Shown here: positions 1 through 7,278 of the stretch, in pieces | Position numbering within the stretch: the first letter of the stretch is position 1 | Layout: each line of letters opens with the position of its first letter | DNA from: an uncultured Eubacterium sp. | Lineage (GTDB): Bacteria > Bacillota > Clostridia > Peptostreptococcales > Anaerovoracaceae | Length of the DNA: 18,250 nt | Assembly: GCA_937900695.1 (NCBI GenBank) | Contig: CALCFD010000003.1 | Location: 1 to 18,250, forward strand | Direction: 5' to 3' | Notes under the pieces: generated by a model | Seen by the model: the letters and a program-made list of their open reading frames with translations, nothing else | Told to the model about the DNA's origin: nothing | The model's database searches: none | Made by a program: the position numbers and the translations under genes

Positions 1-44
1 GTTCGGGACTTACACCCGTTAGAGCGCGCCCATGGCGCGCAAAC
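1..44 (-). mobile_element. Group IIC intron, 5' end (partial)
   Basis: Read on the minus strand from position 44, the sequence starts GTTTGCGCGCC, continues through an ATGGGCGCGC stretch and reaches GGGTGTAAGTCCCGAAC. This matches the 5' end and start of domain I of bacterial group IIC introns; the Oceanobacillus iheyensis intron begins GUGUGCCCGG and contains GGGUGAGAGUCCCGAAC. The intron body and any reverse transcriptase gene lie to the left, outside the window. The upstream exon ends in the T-run of the terminator at 48-79, which is the usual insertion context of class C introns. The match is from memory of the family, not from a search. Confidence 0.75.
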
Positions 45-47
45 TAA

Positions 48-79
48 AAAAAGAGTCATACTTATTGATGACTCTTTTT
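48..79 (-). terminator. Terminator of the ECF S-component gene
   Basis: A perfect 12 bp stem (48-59 with 68-79) has an 8-base loop, and on the minus strand it ends in a run of seven T (46-52). It lies 9 bases past the stop codon of the gene at 89-649. The group II intron junction falls one base after the T-run. Confidence 0.85.
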
Positions 80-88
80 AGTATTTCT

Positions 89-649
89 TTAATTATATGA
101 ATCCGCAATCTTATATTTAAATAATTTACCCGCAGGAGTTTTCCCTAAAGCATAAGCTAATAAAGATGCTAAAACTACTCCGACGATAAACTGTACACAA
201 TTCATCGGAATAGATGCTAGTGGCACTATAAAGTTCCCATAAAGTATGCCTTCGGCTAAATAGTAGCCAGCTACCATTACAATACCTGCTGTGATCATTC
301 CAATAACTTCAAATACTTTCATCTTCATGCCTTTAAACCCGTGTTTAACTGCCATGTCTACACAAAGTCCCATCACTATAGCCATCAGCCCTTTAACCAT
401 AAGGGTCACTGGCACATACTGCATATAACCAGCAAAAAAGTCTGCCATTGCAGAGCCTACACCTGCAGCAACTGCTCCCCACTTCCACCCAAGAAGCAAT
501 ACAGAGAAAAATATCATACAATCACCTAAATGTATATAGCCTTGAGTCGCCGGAATGGGAATCCTTATAATCATAGTCATGACTACAACAAGACACATCA
601 TCATAGCAGTCATCACCATATTTTTTACTAGCTCATTTGATTTGTTCAT
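89..649 (-). CDS. ECF transporter S component, possibly for vitamin B6
   Basis: This 186-residue integral membrane protein has about six hydrophobic segments and looks like the substrate-binding S subunit of an energy-coupling factor transporter (the pfam07155 type that includes HmpT and PdxU2). The stretch around residues 28-75, with IRIPIP, GYIHLGD and LGWKWGAVAAGVGS followed by an ADFFAGY motif, is typical of these proteins. The ATPases EcfA/A' and the transmembrane EcfT are not in the window, so it presumably shares a general ECF module encoded elsewhere. The start is ATG with AGGAG nine bases upstream (659-663). It is divergent from a MocR-type regulator; MocR/PdxR proteins often control pyridoxine synthesis or uptake, so vitamin B6 is the favoured substrate. 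That assignment is inference from context, and thiamine precursors or other vitamins remain possible. Confidence 0.8.
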   Translation of the reverse strand: MNKSNELVKNMVMTAMMMCLVVVMTMIIRIPIPATQGYIHLGDCMIFFSVLLLGWKWGAVAAGVGSAMADFFAGYMQYVPVTLMVKGLMAIVMGLCVDMAVKHGFKGMKMKVFEVIGMITAGIVMVAGYYLAEGILYGNFIVPLASIPMNCVQFIVGVVLASLLAYALGKTPAGKLFKYKIADSYN

Positions 650-683
650 ATATCTATTCTCCTATTCTCTATACTATATTGAA

Positions 684-689
684 ATTATA
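684..689 (-). promoter_or_regulatory. Candidate -10 box for the ECF gene
   Basis: TATAAT on the minus strand lies 35 bases upstream of the ATG at 649. No clear -35 box is seen at the usual spacing, so this is a weak call that may depend on the adjacent regulator. Confidence 0.4.
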
Positions 690-704
690 CTATCTCAATG
701 CTAT

Positions 705-743
705 TATTAAAATATACAAAAACATTTATTTTAATATATACAA
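705..743. promoter_or_regulatory. Candidate MocR operator: inverted and direct repeats
   Basis: Between the divergent ECF and regulator genes there is a perfect 10 bp inverted repeat (TATTAAAATA at 705-714 and TATTTTAATA at 727-736). The octamer ATATACAA is also repeated directly at 712-719 and 736-743, 24 bp apart. GabR and PdxR of the MocR family bind paired repeats in the divergent promoter region next to their own gene, which is where these lie. The region is very AT-rich, so some repetition is expected by chance. Confidence 0.4.
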
Positions 744-768
744 TTTTCATAAGGAGATAAATGAAATC

Positions 769-2154
769 ATGAAAGCAATAATACCAATAATAGATGAAAA
801 CAGCCGTACTCCTTTATATTTACAGATATATAATTACATAAAAGAGGCCATATTAAAAAATGAAATTGCACCTAGTGAAAAATTACCATCTCTTAGAAAT
901 CTGTCAGAGACTCTTGGCGTAAGTTTAACTACAGTTGATTTGGCATACTCACAGCTAGATGTTGAAGGTTATATTCACAGTAAGCCTCAAAGTGGCTATT
1001 ATGTCAGTGATATTTACTATTCTCAAAAGCATTTAGACGATGACCTTAACTTTGTCCCTATCACTGGCGCCCCTAAAATTGATGAACCTATTTTCCATTA
1101 TGACCTAGAGTGCTTTGATTTTAACAAGTGGAAAAAGTGTATTAATCGTGTTTTTACTGACTACCCTCATCTATTACTATTTGAATCAGATCCACAAGGT
1201 GAAAGTATTTTAAGACATGAAATAGCCAAATATGTTTATTCATCTCGCGGTGTAAAATGCACTCCAGATCAAATTGTAATAGCCGCAGGAACACAGCAAA
1301 TAACAAGCCACCTAGCAACTATTCTGATAAAAATGCATATTCACAACATAGCAGTTGAGACCCCTGGCTATATTCCTGTAAATAACATTTTTAGAGATAG
1401 AGGCTTTACTATTTCTCATATACCTGTATTAGGCGATGGAATAGCTATCGATAAATTACCAGCAAATATTCCATCTGCAGTTTACGTCAATCCATCAAAT
1501 CAATTCCCAACTGGCGCTGTAATGCCTATCGGCAAGCGCTATAAACTTTTAGACTGGGCTCAGCGTAACTCAAGCTTTATTATAGAAGATGACTATGACA
1601 GTGAACTTAGATATTTTGGTAGACCAATTCCTTCATTGCAAGGTTTAGATACTGATGGTCGCGTTATTTATCTAGGCTCTTTTTCTTCAACCCTTTTTCC
1701 TTCTGTAAAAATCAGTTACATGGTTTTGCCAGATCAAATGACAGAAATTTTTAAGTCTATTCGAGCAGATTACTCTCAGACTTGCTCTAAAACTGAACAA
1801 CTAGCCTTAGCTTTTTATATGGAGGATGGCAAATATCAAACTCATATAAAAAAAGTTCGTAGACTTTATTCTCAAAAGCTACAAACTGTATTAACTATTT
1901 TAGAATCCGATGCTAAAGATTTTATTACACCTATTAACACTTCTTCGGGCATAAACATGATTTTGTCTGTAAAAAGCAACAAAGATTCAAAAGAACTTAT
2001 TTCTGAAGCAAACAATATAGGTCTTCATATTATATCTGCAAGAGCATATACAGAAAACAGTGATGATCGTTCTATGATTTTTTACTACAACCAAGTACCT
2101 TTAAAAGATCTTTCAAATCGCGTAAAAGCACTAATTAAAAAATGGCGTAATTAA
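769..2154 (+). CDS. MocR-family regulator (GntR HTH + aminotransferase-like) lacking the PLP lysine
   Basis: The protein has 461 residues. Residues about 12-80 form a GntR-type winged helix (PLYLQIYNYIKEAI, then LPSLRNLSETLGVS), and residues about 115-455 form a fold-type I aminotransferase-like domain with NPSNQFPTG and EDDYDSELRY motifs. This is the architecture of GabR, PdxR and TauR. The ATG at 769 is chosen because the helix-turn-helix begins right after it and AAGGAG lies at 751-756; the reading frame stays open back to 637, but that part is low-complexity and not family-like. The internal-aldimine lysine (canonical FSKTLFP; Lys312 in Bacillus subtilis GabR) is Ser307 here (FSSTLFP), and the codon is TCA, so one base error cannot explain it. 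It probably regulates the divergent ECF gene and itself. How it senses an effector without the lysine is unknown. Confidence 0.88.
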   Translation: MKAIIPIIDENSRTPLYLQIYNYIKEAILKNEIAPSEKLPSLRNLSETLGVSLTTVDLAYSQLDVEGYIHSKPQSGYYVSDIYYSQKHLDDDLNFVPITGAPKIDEPIFHYDLECFDFNKWKKCINRVFTDYPHLLLFESDPQGESILRHEIAKYVYSSRGVKCTPDQIVIAAGTQQITSHLATILIKMHIHNIAVETPGYIPVNNIFRDRGFTISHIPVLGDGIAIDKLPANIPSAVYVNPSNQFPTGAVMPIGKRYKLLDWAQRNSSFIIEDDYDSELRYFGRPIPSLQGLDTDGRVIYLGSFSSTLFPSVKISYMVLPDQMTEIFKSIRADYSQTCSKTEQLALAFYMEDGKYQTHIKKVRRLYSQKLQTVLTILESDAKDFITPINTSSGINMILSVKSNKDSKELISEANNIGLHIISARAYTENSDDRSMIFYYNQVPLKDLSNRVKALIKKWRN

Positions 2155-2165
2155 AATTTATAAAG

Positions 2166-2207
2166 AAATGCACCTGAAATCCAAAATTATTGGATTCTGG
2201 TGCATTT
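2166..2207. terminator. Bidirectional terminator between convergent genes
   Basis: The stem AAATGCACC (2166-2174) pairs with GGTGCATTT (2199-2207), and an inner helix pairs AATCCAA with TTGGATT. T-rich sequence follows in both directions. It sits 11 bases after the regulator's stop codon and just past the stop codon of the convergent gene at 2213-3988, so it probably serves both. Confidence 0.8.
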
Positions 2208-2212
2208 TATCT

Positions 2213-3988
2213 TTATTTATATGTTTTCTTTAATACTATACTCTCTATGATACCATCTATTATCATCGGCATATAAAGTGGCAAAGCAAAGATTGCTGAT
2301 AAAATATATAATAAAAACTTACTAACAAAAATGCCTGCCGATTTTAACTTAACATCATCAAAGCAAGCTGCAATCTGCTCTTTGATAATTGCTACGTCAG
2401 TTAAACTACCATCCATCATTTCTATATCGCCTTTAAACATTAGCTTATTATCGTAACAATCGATGATAACACTAAGATCTGCAAAATCACTTTCACCGTG
2501 ATGATTGTCCATTCCAACATAAGCAATTTTTTCATCATCAGCGATTTCATCACGAAGTTGAGCTGTTATTTCATCACCTTTGCCATCTAAAACAGCATAC
2601 TTAGTAATCCCCGAGTCACTCCATGCAGCATATACATCCTCAACCCCTGGTTTTCTTAAATATTCTAAAGCTATGTATCCGCAGTATACCTGATCGATAG
2701 CTACATATATTACCTCAAAATTTTCCTCTTCTGGTAAGTTTTTAATATTCAATAATTCCATTAGTTTTTTGTTACCAACACAGACAAATTGACCTGCTAC
2801 ATTACCAGTTACGCCTTTACCTTTGATTTCCTCAAAATTATCGACTAGATTTATACGAACTGGATTGATATCGACTATTCCCTCGTAACGAGCTACTTGT
2901 ATAAAACCATCAACTATTGTTTTGGCAATAATATGATCTGAAAAATATTCCAAATGTGCAGCTAAAGTAATAAGTTCTTCCTTACTTTTACCATCCTCAT
3001 GAATATGAGATATTTTATAAGTACCTTCTGCAAAACGCTGAGATCTTTCAAGAAGAATTCCCGTTGTCTTATCTAAGTCGTATAAACTTTTACGATTAGT
3101 TAAAATACCGTCAAAGAACAAATCGTATATTAACGATGTTATTGAAATATTAACAATACCCGTTATTCGATCAAAACTAGCTGCCATAAGAAGAAGCATT
3201 CCTCTATAAATCCATGGACCATATTCATAACCACCAATTATAGGTGGAGCAATAGAAACTATAATTCCCGAAATTATAAATAATATCGATATACCCTTAC
3301 TAATTAGCCCTATCTTATTTGAAAATTCATCAGGATCATTCATAGCATTTTGTGCCTTATTAATCATTTGTGAAAAAATGCTTTCCTCAACTGAAGAGGT
3401 TATTTCAACCTGAATAGTTTCACCTCTATTAATAGCACCACCATAAACATGGTCGTCTTTATCTACATCAACAGTTCTTCGACTGCCAGTTAAAAATGAA
3501 AGTTCTAACTTTGCCTTACCTCTAAAAATACGACCATCAGCAGGAATAATCTGCCCATTTTCAACAACTACTATACGACCTATTTCCAATTCTTCAATAG
3601 AAATTTTTGTTTCATCTCCATTTACAAAAACTGTTACTTCTTTAGGAAGTATGCCACTTAGATTTTCTGCTCTCTTACTTCTTTTTGAAATCAAATAATC
3701 ACCAATCATTCCAATGCTCAAAAATACAATAATAGCAACTATTACTTGCAAATAGAAGCCTAATATCATCAGACATGAACTTGTGATTGCCATAATCAAA
3801 TTTCTATTTAAGTAATTGCCTTTCTTAACCTCGAGAACAAAATCATATAAAATTTTGATAGCACCTATACCAAATGCTACGAAAAATGCATACTTATCTA
3901 TGGAACCTGACACAGGTGCAAATTCTGCAAAGGTTCCTATAAGTGCAATTAGCACCACATGGACAAGTCTAAATATTTGTCCTTTCAT
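2213..3988 (-). CDS. Catalytically degenerate P1B-type ATPase homologue
   Basis: The 591-residue protein follows the layout of Zn/Cd-type P1B ATPases without a heavy-metal-binding domain: N-terminal membrane helices (about 8-23, 34-50, 64-98), A domain (105-200), central helix pair (228-290), P/N domains (300-520) and a C-terminal helix pair (550-585). The TGES loop is TGSR (167-170), the membrane CPC is A270-S271-F272, the phosphorylated-Asp motif DKTGT is ERSQR (314-318), HP is HI (352-353), and the GDGIND hinge is GMDNHH (492-497). GKGVTG (390-395) survives. The part of the P domain between the TGD and GDG motifs is shortened. It cannot form the aspartyl-phosphate and so is unlikely to pump. 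The frame is uninterrupted, which argues for a retained, different role. Its ATG overlaps the end of the upstream gene by 20 bases, with GGAGG 11 bases before it, suggesting translational coupling. The function is unknown. Confidence 0.85.
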   Translation of the reverse strand: MKGQIFRLVHVVLIALIGTFAEFAPVSGSIDKYAFFVAFGIGAIKILYDFVLEVKKGNYLNRNLIMAITSSCLMILGFYLQVIVAIIVFLSIGMIGDYLISKRSKRAENLSGILPKEVTVFVNGDETKISIEELEIGRIVVVENGQIIPADGRIFRGKAKLELSFLTGSRRTVDVDKDDHVYGGAINRGETIQVEITSSVEESIFSQMINKAQNAMNDPDEFSNKIGLISKGISILFIISGIIVSIAPPIIGGYEYGPWIYRGMLLLMAASFDRITGIVNISITSLIYDLFFDGILTNRKSLYDLDKTTGILLERSQRFAEGTYKISHIHEDGKSKEELITLAAHLEYFSDHIIAKTIVDGFIQVARYEGIVDINPVRINLVDNFEEIKGKGVTGNVAGQFVCVGNKKLMELLNIKNLPEEENFEVIYVAIDQVYCGYIALEYLRKPGVEDVYAAWSDSGITKYAVLDGKGDEITAQLRDEIADDEKIAYVGMDNHHGESDFADLSVIIDCYDNKLMFKGDIEMMDGSLTDVAIIKEQIAACFDDVKLKSAGIFVSKFLLYILSAIFALPLYMPMIIDGIIESIVLKKTYK

Positions 3989-5618
3989 AATTTACTAAAC
4001 CTCCAACTATATAATTAACATCATTATTAATTTCTAATTTCATTGTAACATTTTTATATTCTGTAATCCCCATCCCTTTGTTTGGATGCTTGATTGTATA
4101 CAGCAAATCCATAGTAAAGATTACCATTAATATACAACAGATAGCTATTAAAGTCCTTCTTGGAATACGCTTAAACAAGGCATCAAAAAACGGTCCTAAT
4201 ATATATATAAATGCCATTGCTCCTATACCAAATAATAGTAATCCCTCTGCACAAACACGTCCCTTTATATTTAAAAAGTAACCTGTATATTCCCACCACA
4301 TAGCGTGCTGAGTCTCCCATAAAATAGTAGCCGTGGTATATTCCATAATACCACAAAGCAATACTGCAAGGGCAAAAGTCAAGCCAGGCCTATATATAAA
4401 TCTTTTCAAAGCAACAATTACCATAACTCCACCACATCCGTAAATAGGAAGCCATGGACCATGCATTATACCACGATTTACAAACATACCATCCTCATAG
4501 ACGTGAAGTAGAACTTCCCACGCCCATCCAATAAACGAAAATGTAAAAAACAATAAGATCAATGACCATATACTATATTTTCTATCATAATTTAGCTTAA
4601 TCCACTTTTTGCTCACTCTAAAGCTTAATGGATATTCGTCTAATGGATAAGTTCCATCTATAGGATTTAAACCAATATATTCATCAAACAAAAGCTCTGC
4701 ATTGTCATAAGCCTTCATCTTAGCCTCATTTCTAAGATGAAGATAAAGTTCTACGTAGGTAGCCTCTTTATATGGATTTATTAAAGCCCAGTCTAAAACA
4801 CCAAAGGTAAATAATCCCAAAGCATGCCAACCTATATATGATAAATCAAGAACAAATGCATTCCACCTTTGACCTTTCATCATCTTTTCAGATAATCTAA
4901 TAGCATCTGTGCAAGAAATTTCTGGGTTTTCTGCAAGTATAAATGGTACCATTTTATAACTATAATATTTTACAGCACCTCCAACTATTGTAAAACACCA
5001 CAATGTAAAATAAATCTGTTTGACTAACATAACCCATGACACATGTTTAGCATTTCTAACTCTCCATGGAAATAATATTCGTCCAATAGGTGTTTCATAG
5101 TAACTTCTAGTTTCAAGCATAAATCTATGTTTTCCTATAATTAGAGGCGTTCCTATAAAAATCCACAGGACTAGCATTAATAAGGCACCTAAAATCATAA
5201 CATGACCTATACTAACACGTCCTTTAAAAGCTATATTGTTTATACCATTTAGCATCCCTATCATAAAAGATTTAGCACCGATTGCTTGGTTATATATTGA
5301 TGCAAATACACCATTAGTTGGCTTATAATGCCTCTGAGCATAATCGTATAAATCATTTTCATTTAAACTTTCGTTTATAAAATCATTTACAACTTGGATA
5401 CTGCTTTGATCACCAAAACGGCTCCCTCCACCTTCCATAAGGCTTTTTGCTTCCATATGAGCTCTTTTATACGCTGTAACTCCACTTCCTATGTCTAAAT
5501 TTAAATGAAATCCACCAAGTACAAAGCTAACTATAAGTATAACACCTAAAATTCGCCAGTAATTGTGAGCCATTGTATTTCTGCCTCTTTTTTTTAGTTC
5601 CTTACGAGTCCACCTCAA
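3969..5618 (-). CDS. DUF975-CmpB (PF06541) fusion membrane protein
   Basis: The 549-residue polytopic membrane protein combines two families. Residues 1 to about 295 resemble DUF975: it opens RWTRKELKKRGRN, has a helix at 22-36, a long extracytoplasmic stretch, a helix at 138-160, then helices at 200-216 and 262-280. Residues about 347-485 match PF06541 (putative ABC transporter type IV, CmpB-like): FIGWAWE, NRGIMHGPWLPIYG at 381-394, and W-x-Y with NIKGRVC at 450-456. A last helix spans 490-508, followed by a soluble tail. The start is TTG, supported by AGGAG six bases upstream and by the family-typical N-terminus; no better ATG is present. It lies 37 bases after the metallophosphoesterase gene and overlaps the pseudo-ATPase gene. 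Neither domain has a firmly established function, and no ABC ATPase is nearby. Confidence 0.8.
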   Translation of the reverse strand: MRWTRKELKKRGRNTMAHNYWRILGVILIVSFVLGGFHLNLDIGSGVTAYKRAHMEAKSLMEGGGSRFGDQSSIQVVNDFINESLNENDLYDYAQRHYKPTNGVFASIYNQAIGAKSFMIGMLNGINNIAFKGRVSIGHVMILGALLMLVLWIFIGTPLIIGKHRFMLETRSYYETPIGRILFPWRVRNAKHVSWVMLVKQIYFTLWCFTIVGGAVKYYSYKMVPFILAENPEISCTDAIRLSEKMMKGQRWNAFVLDLSYIGWHALGLFTFGVLDWALINPYKEATYVELYLHLRNEAKMKAYDNAELLFDEYIGLNPIDGTYPLDEYPLSFRVSKKWIKLNYDRKYSIWSLILLFFTFSFIGWAWEVLLHVYEDGMFVNRGIMHGPWLPIYGCGGVMVIVALKRFIYRPGLTFALAVLLCGIMEYTTATILWETQHAMWWEYTGYFLNIKGRVCAEGLLLFGIGAMAFIYILGPFFDALFKRIPRRTLIAICCILMVIFTMDLLYTIKHPNKGMGITEYKNVTMKLEINNDVNYIVGGLVNYERTNI

Positions 5619-5655
5619 AACTTTCTCCTCTCACCCAATACAAATTTACTACTCC

Positions 5656-6831
5656 TTATTTCGATTTTACATCTATTATCATAATTTCACTATTAGTTCC
5701 TATTCTCATAGCAGGTCCCCATATACCGGCTCCAGAAGTTACAATACTTGTCATACTCTCAACCTTTTTTATGCCATTTGGATTATCCCAAATAAACTTC
5801 ATGATTATATTTCCCGGAAAAATTTGTCCGTTATGAGTATGGCCTGATAAGTCTAAATCTACCCCTGCTCTAGCTATTTTTTTTAGCTCAAGAGGCTCGT
5901 GATCTATTACAAAAATAGGCTTTGTCTTATCTAAAGTTTTAGTTAAAATCCTTATGTCTTTACGATTTTCACCTAGCTTTTTAGACATAAATGGATCTTT
6001 TCTTCCTACTAAATAAAAACTATTATCTATCAAAGTGCTTTTATCTTCTAATAGATTAATTTTACTCTTTTTCAGAAACTCTCTAAAGTTAGCATCATCG
6101 CTATACTCATCATTTTTTATAGTAAACCCTGCTAAAAGAAGCTCGTTTATATCATGATTTCCCCAACAAGCATATGAACCATATTTACTCTTAAGACCTG
6201 CTAATGTCTTAGCTACCTTCTCTGGATTTTTAATAGCTCCATACTCATTGTCAAATATATCTCCAGCAAAAATAACAATATCAGGATTCTGTTCATTGAT
6301 TTTTTCAACCATTTGTTTCATATGGTACTCACCAATACTATAGCCAAGATGCGTGTCTGCTACCAACGCTATTTTCAAATTTCTGTTAAGTTCTTTTTCT
6401 ACCATTACTGTTTGATGATTTACCACAATATGCTTACTATGTAAAAATCCATAAGTTGATAAAATCACCACGATTAAAATAGCACAAGTTCCACATATTT
6501 TAAAGCGTTTCTCATTTGGATGATCATCTTTCCACTTAGTTTTATTAAGTATAAATCTACCAATATCAAAAAAGATAAGCGTTATTAGCCCCACTGCTAA
6601 AACGCCTAACCAATAATTGCTCATGCTCTTTAACGCATGGTGCCATGGTTCTTTTTTAATTAAAAATCCCGTCAGCGGTGTCAACATAAAGAATATGTAA
6701 ACCACCATAGTAATTGTCCATATAACAGGATGTTTTAGCCTCTCATGAACAGCTGATAAATATCTTAATAATCTTACTAATATGTAGGCATTTAGAGCTA
6801 AGTATATAGGTGATAATATAATTGCTATCAT
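5656..6831 (-). CDS. Membrane-anchored metallophosphoesterase (YkuE/YaeI-like)
   Basis: Residues 1 to about 132 hold four hydrophobic segments (about 2-24, 36-57, 73-95, 112-131). A calcineurin-type phosphoesterase domain follows, with the full set of metal motifs: D159-x-H161 (DTHLG), GDIFD with D191, GNHD at 224-227, H311 in DHEP, and GHTHNGQ with H331 and H333. The dinuclear-metal site therefore looks intact. Relatives such as YkuE act on lipid-linked or envelope phosphoesters, but the substrate here is unknown. The ATG at 6831 is preferred over the TTG one codon earlier because AAAGGAG (6839-6845) is then seven bases away. That site overlaps the stop codon of the upstream arsC-like gene, which suggests coupled translation. 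Confidence 0.88.
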   Translation of the reverse strand: MIAIILSPIYLALNAYILVRLLRYLSAVHERLKHPVIWTITMVVYIFFMLTPLTGFLIKKEPWHHALKSMSNYWLGVLAVGLITLIFFDIGRFILNKTKWKDDHPNEKRFKICGTCAILIVVILSTYGFLHSKHIVVNHQTVMVEKELNRNLKIALVADTHLGYSIGEYHMKQMVEKINEQNPDIVIFAGDIFDNEYGAIKNPEKVAKTLAGLKSKYGSYACWGNHDINELLLAGFTIKNDEYSDDANFREFLKKSKINLLEDKSTLIDNSFYLVGRKDPFMSKKLGENRKDIRILTKTLDKTKPIFVIDHEPLELKKIARAGVDLDLSGHTHNGQIFPGNIIMKFIWDNPNGIKKVESMTSIVTSGAGIWGPAMRIGTNSEIMIIDVKSK

Positions 6832-6843
6832 CAAAATTCTCCT

Positions 6844-7206
6844 TTATTTAGACTTTTCTTCAAAATGATCTTCCCATTCCTTTAATTTAAAGCCTACTAA
6901 AACCTTATCTCCATCAATTAAAATTGGTCTTTTTACAAGCATTCCATCCGTTGCTAAAAGCTCATACTTTTCGCTATCCATCATATTAGCTAGCTTATCC
7001 TTTAAACCTAATTCTCTATATTTTTTACCTGAAGTATTAAAAAAACACTTAAGCTCAAGACCTGAAGCTTCATGCCAATTTTTTAATTCTTCTAAATTTG
7101 GATTTTCTACTGATATATCTCTAAAATCATAATCATATCCATTATCCTTCATCCATTTTTCTGCTTTTTTACTTGTACTACATTTTGGATATCCTACAAA
7201 TAACAT
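6844..7206 (-). CDS. ArsC/Spx-family thioredoxin-fold protein
   Basis: The 120-residue protein matches the ArsC/Spx/YffB family: an N-terminal beta strand leads to C9 in CSTSKK (the CxxxxK pattern of a single redox cysteine, not the CxxC of Spx), followed by FNTSGKKYRELGL near residues 56-68 and the KRPILID loop near 92-98. It is annotated in many genomes as arsenate reductase family protein. True arsenate reduction is not supported by context: there is no arsR, arsB or acr3 here. A glutaredoxin-like or regulatory role is equally possible. It is the first gene of a four-gene minus-strand operon (arsC-like, phosphoesterase, DUF975-CmpB, pseudo-ATPase), with its own promoter inside the end of corA and AGGAG about ten bases before the ATG. 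Confidence 0.85.
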   Translation of the reverse strand: MLFVGYPKCSTSKKAEKWMKDNGYDYDFRDISVENPNLEELKNWHEASGLELKCFFNTSGKKYRELGLKDKLANMMDSEKYELLATDGMLVKRPILIDGDKVLVGFKLKEWEDHFEEKSK

Positions 7207-7249
7207 ATTTCTACACTCCTATTTATTTTTAATTTATATATTTAGTAAA

Positions 7250-7278
7250 ATTATATCACACTAACTTTTTATCACCAA
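7250..7278 (-). promoter_or_regulatory. Promoter of the arsC-like operon
   Basis: The minus strand carries an extended -10, TGATATAAT (TATAAT at 7250-7255). A TTGGTG -35-like hexamer (7273-7278) lies 17 bp upstream, overlapping the last codons of corA. It predicts a start about 35 bases before the arsC-like ATG. Confidence 0.6.

Noticed and set aside
1..44. Possible tRNA or other small RNA end at the window start (GTTCGGGA-like sequence and GC-rich stem).
   Set aside because: No cloverleaf can be formed, and the reverse strand matches the start of a group IIC intron much better.
637..768. Upstream extension of the regulator by 44 codons.
   Set aside because: The stretch is Tyr/Ile/Asn-rich translation of AT-rich promoter DNA; AAGGAG and the family N-terminus support the ATG at 769.
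6844..7206. Arsenic resistance function for the ArsC-like gene.
   Set aside because: No other ars genes are nearby, and the family covers many redox or regulatory proteins, so the specific activity is not claimed.
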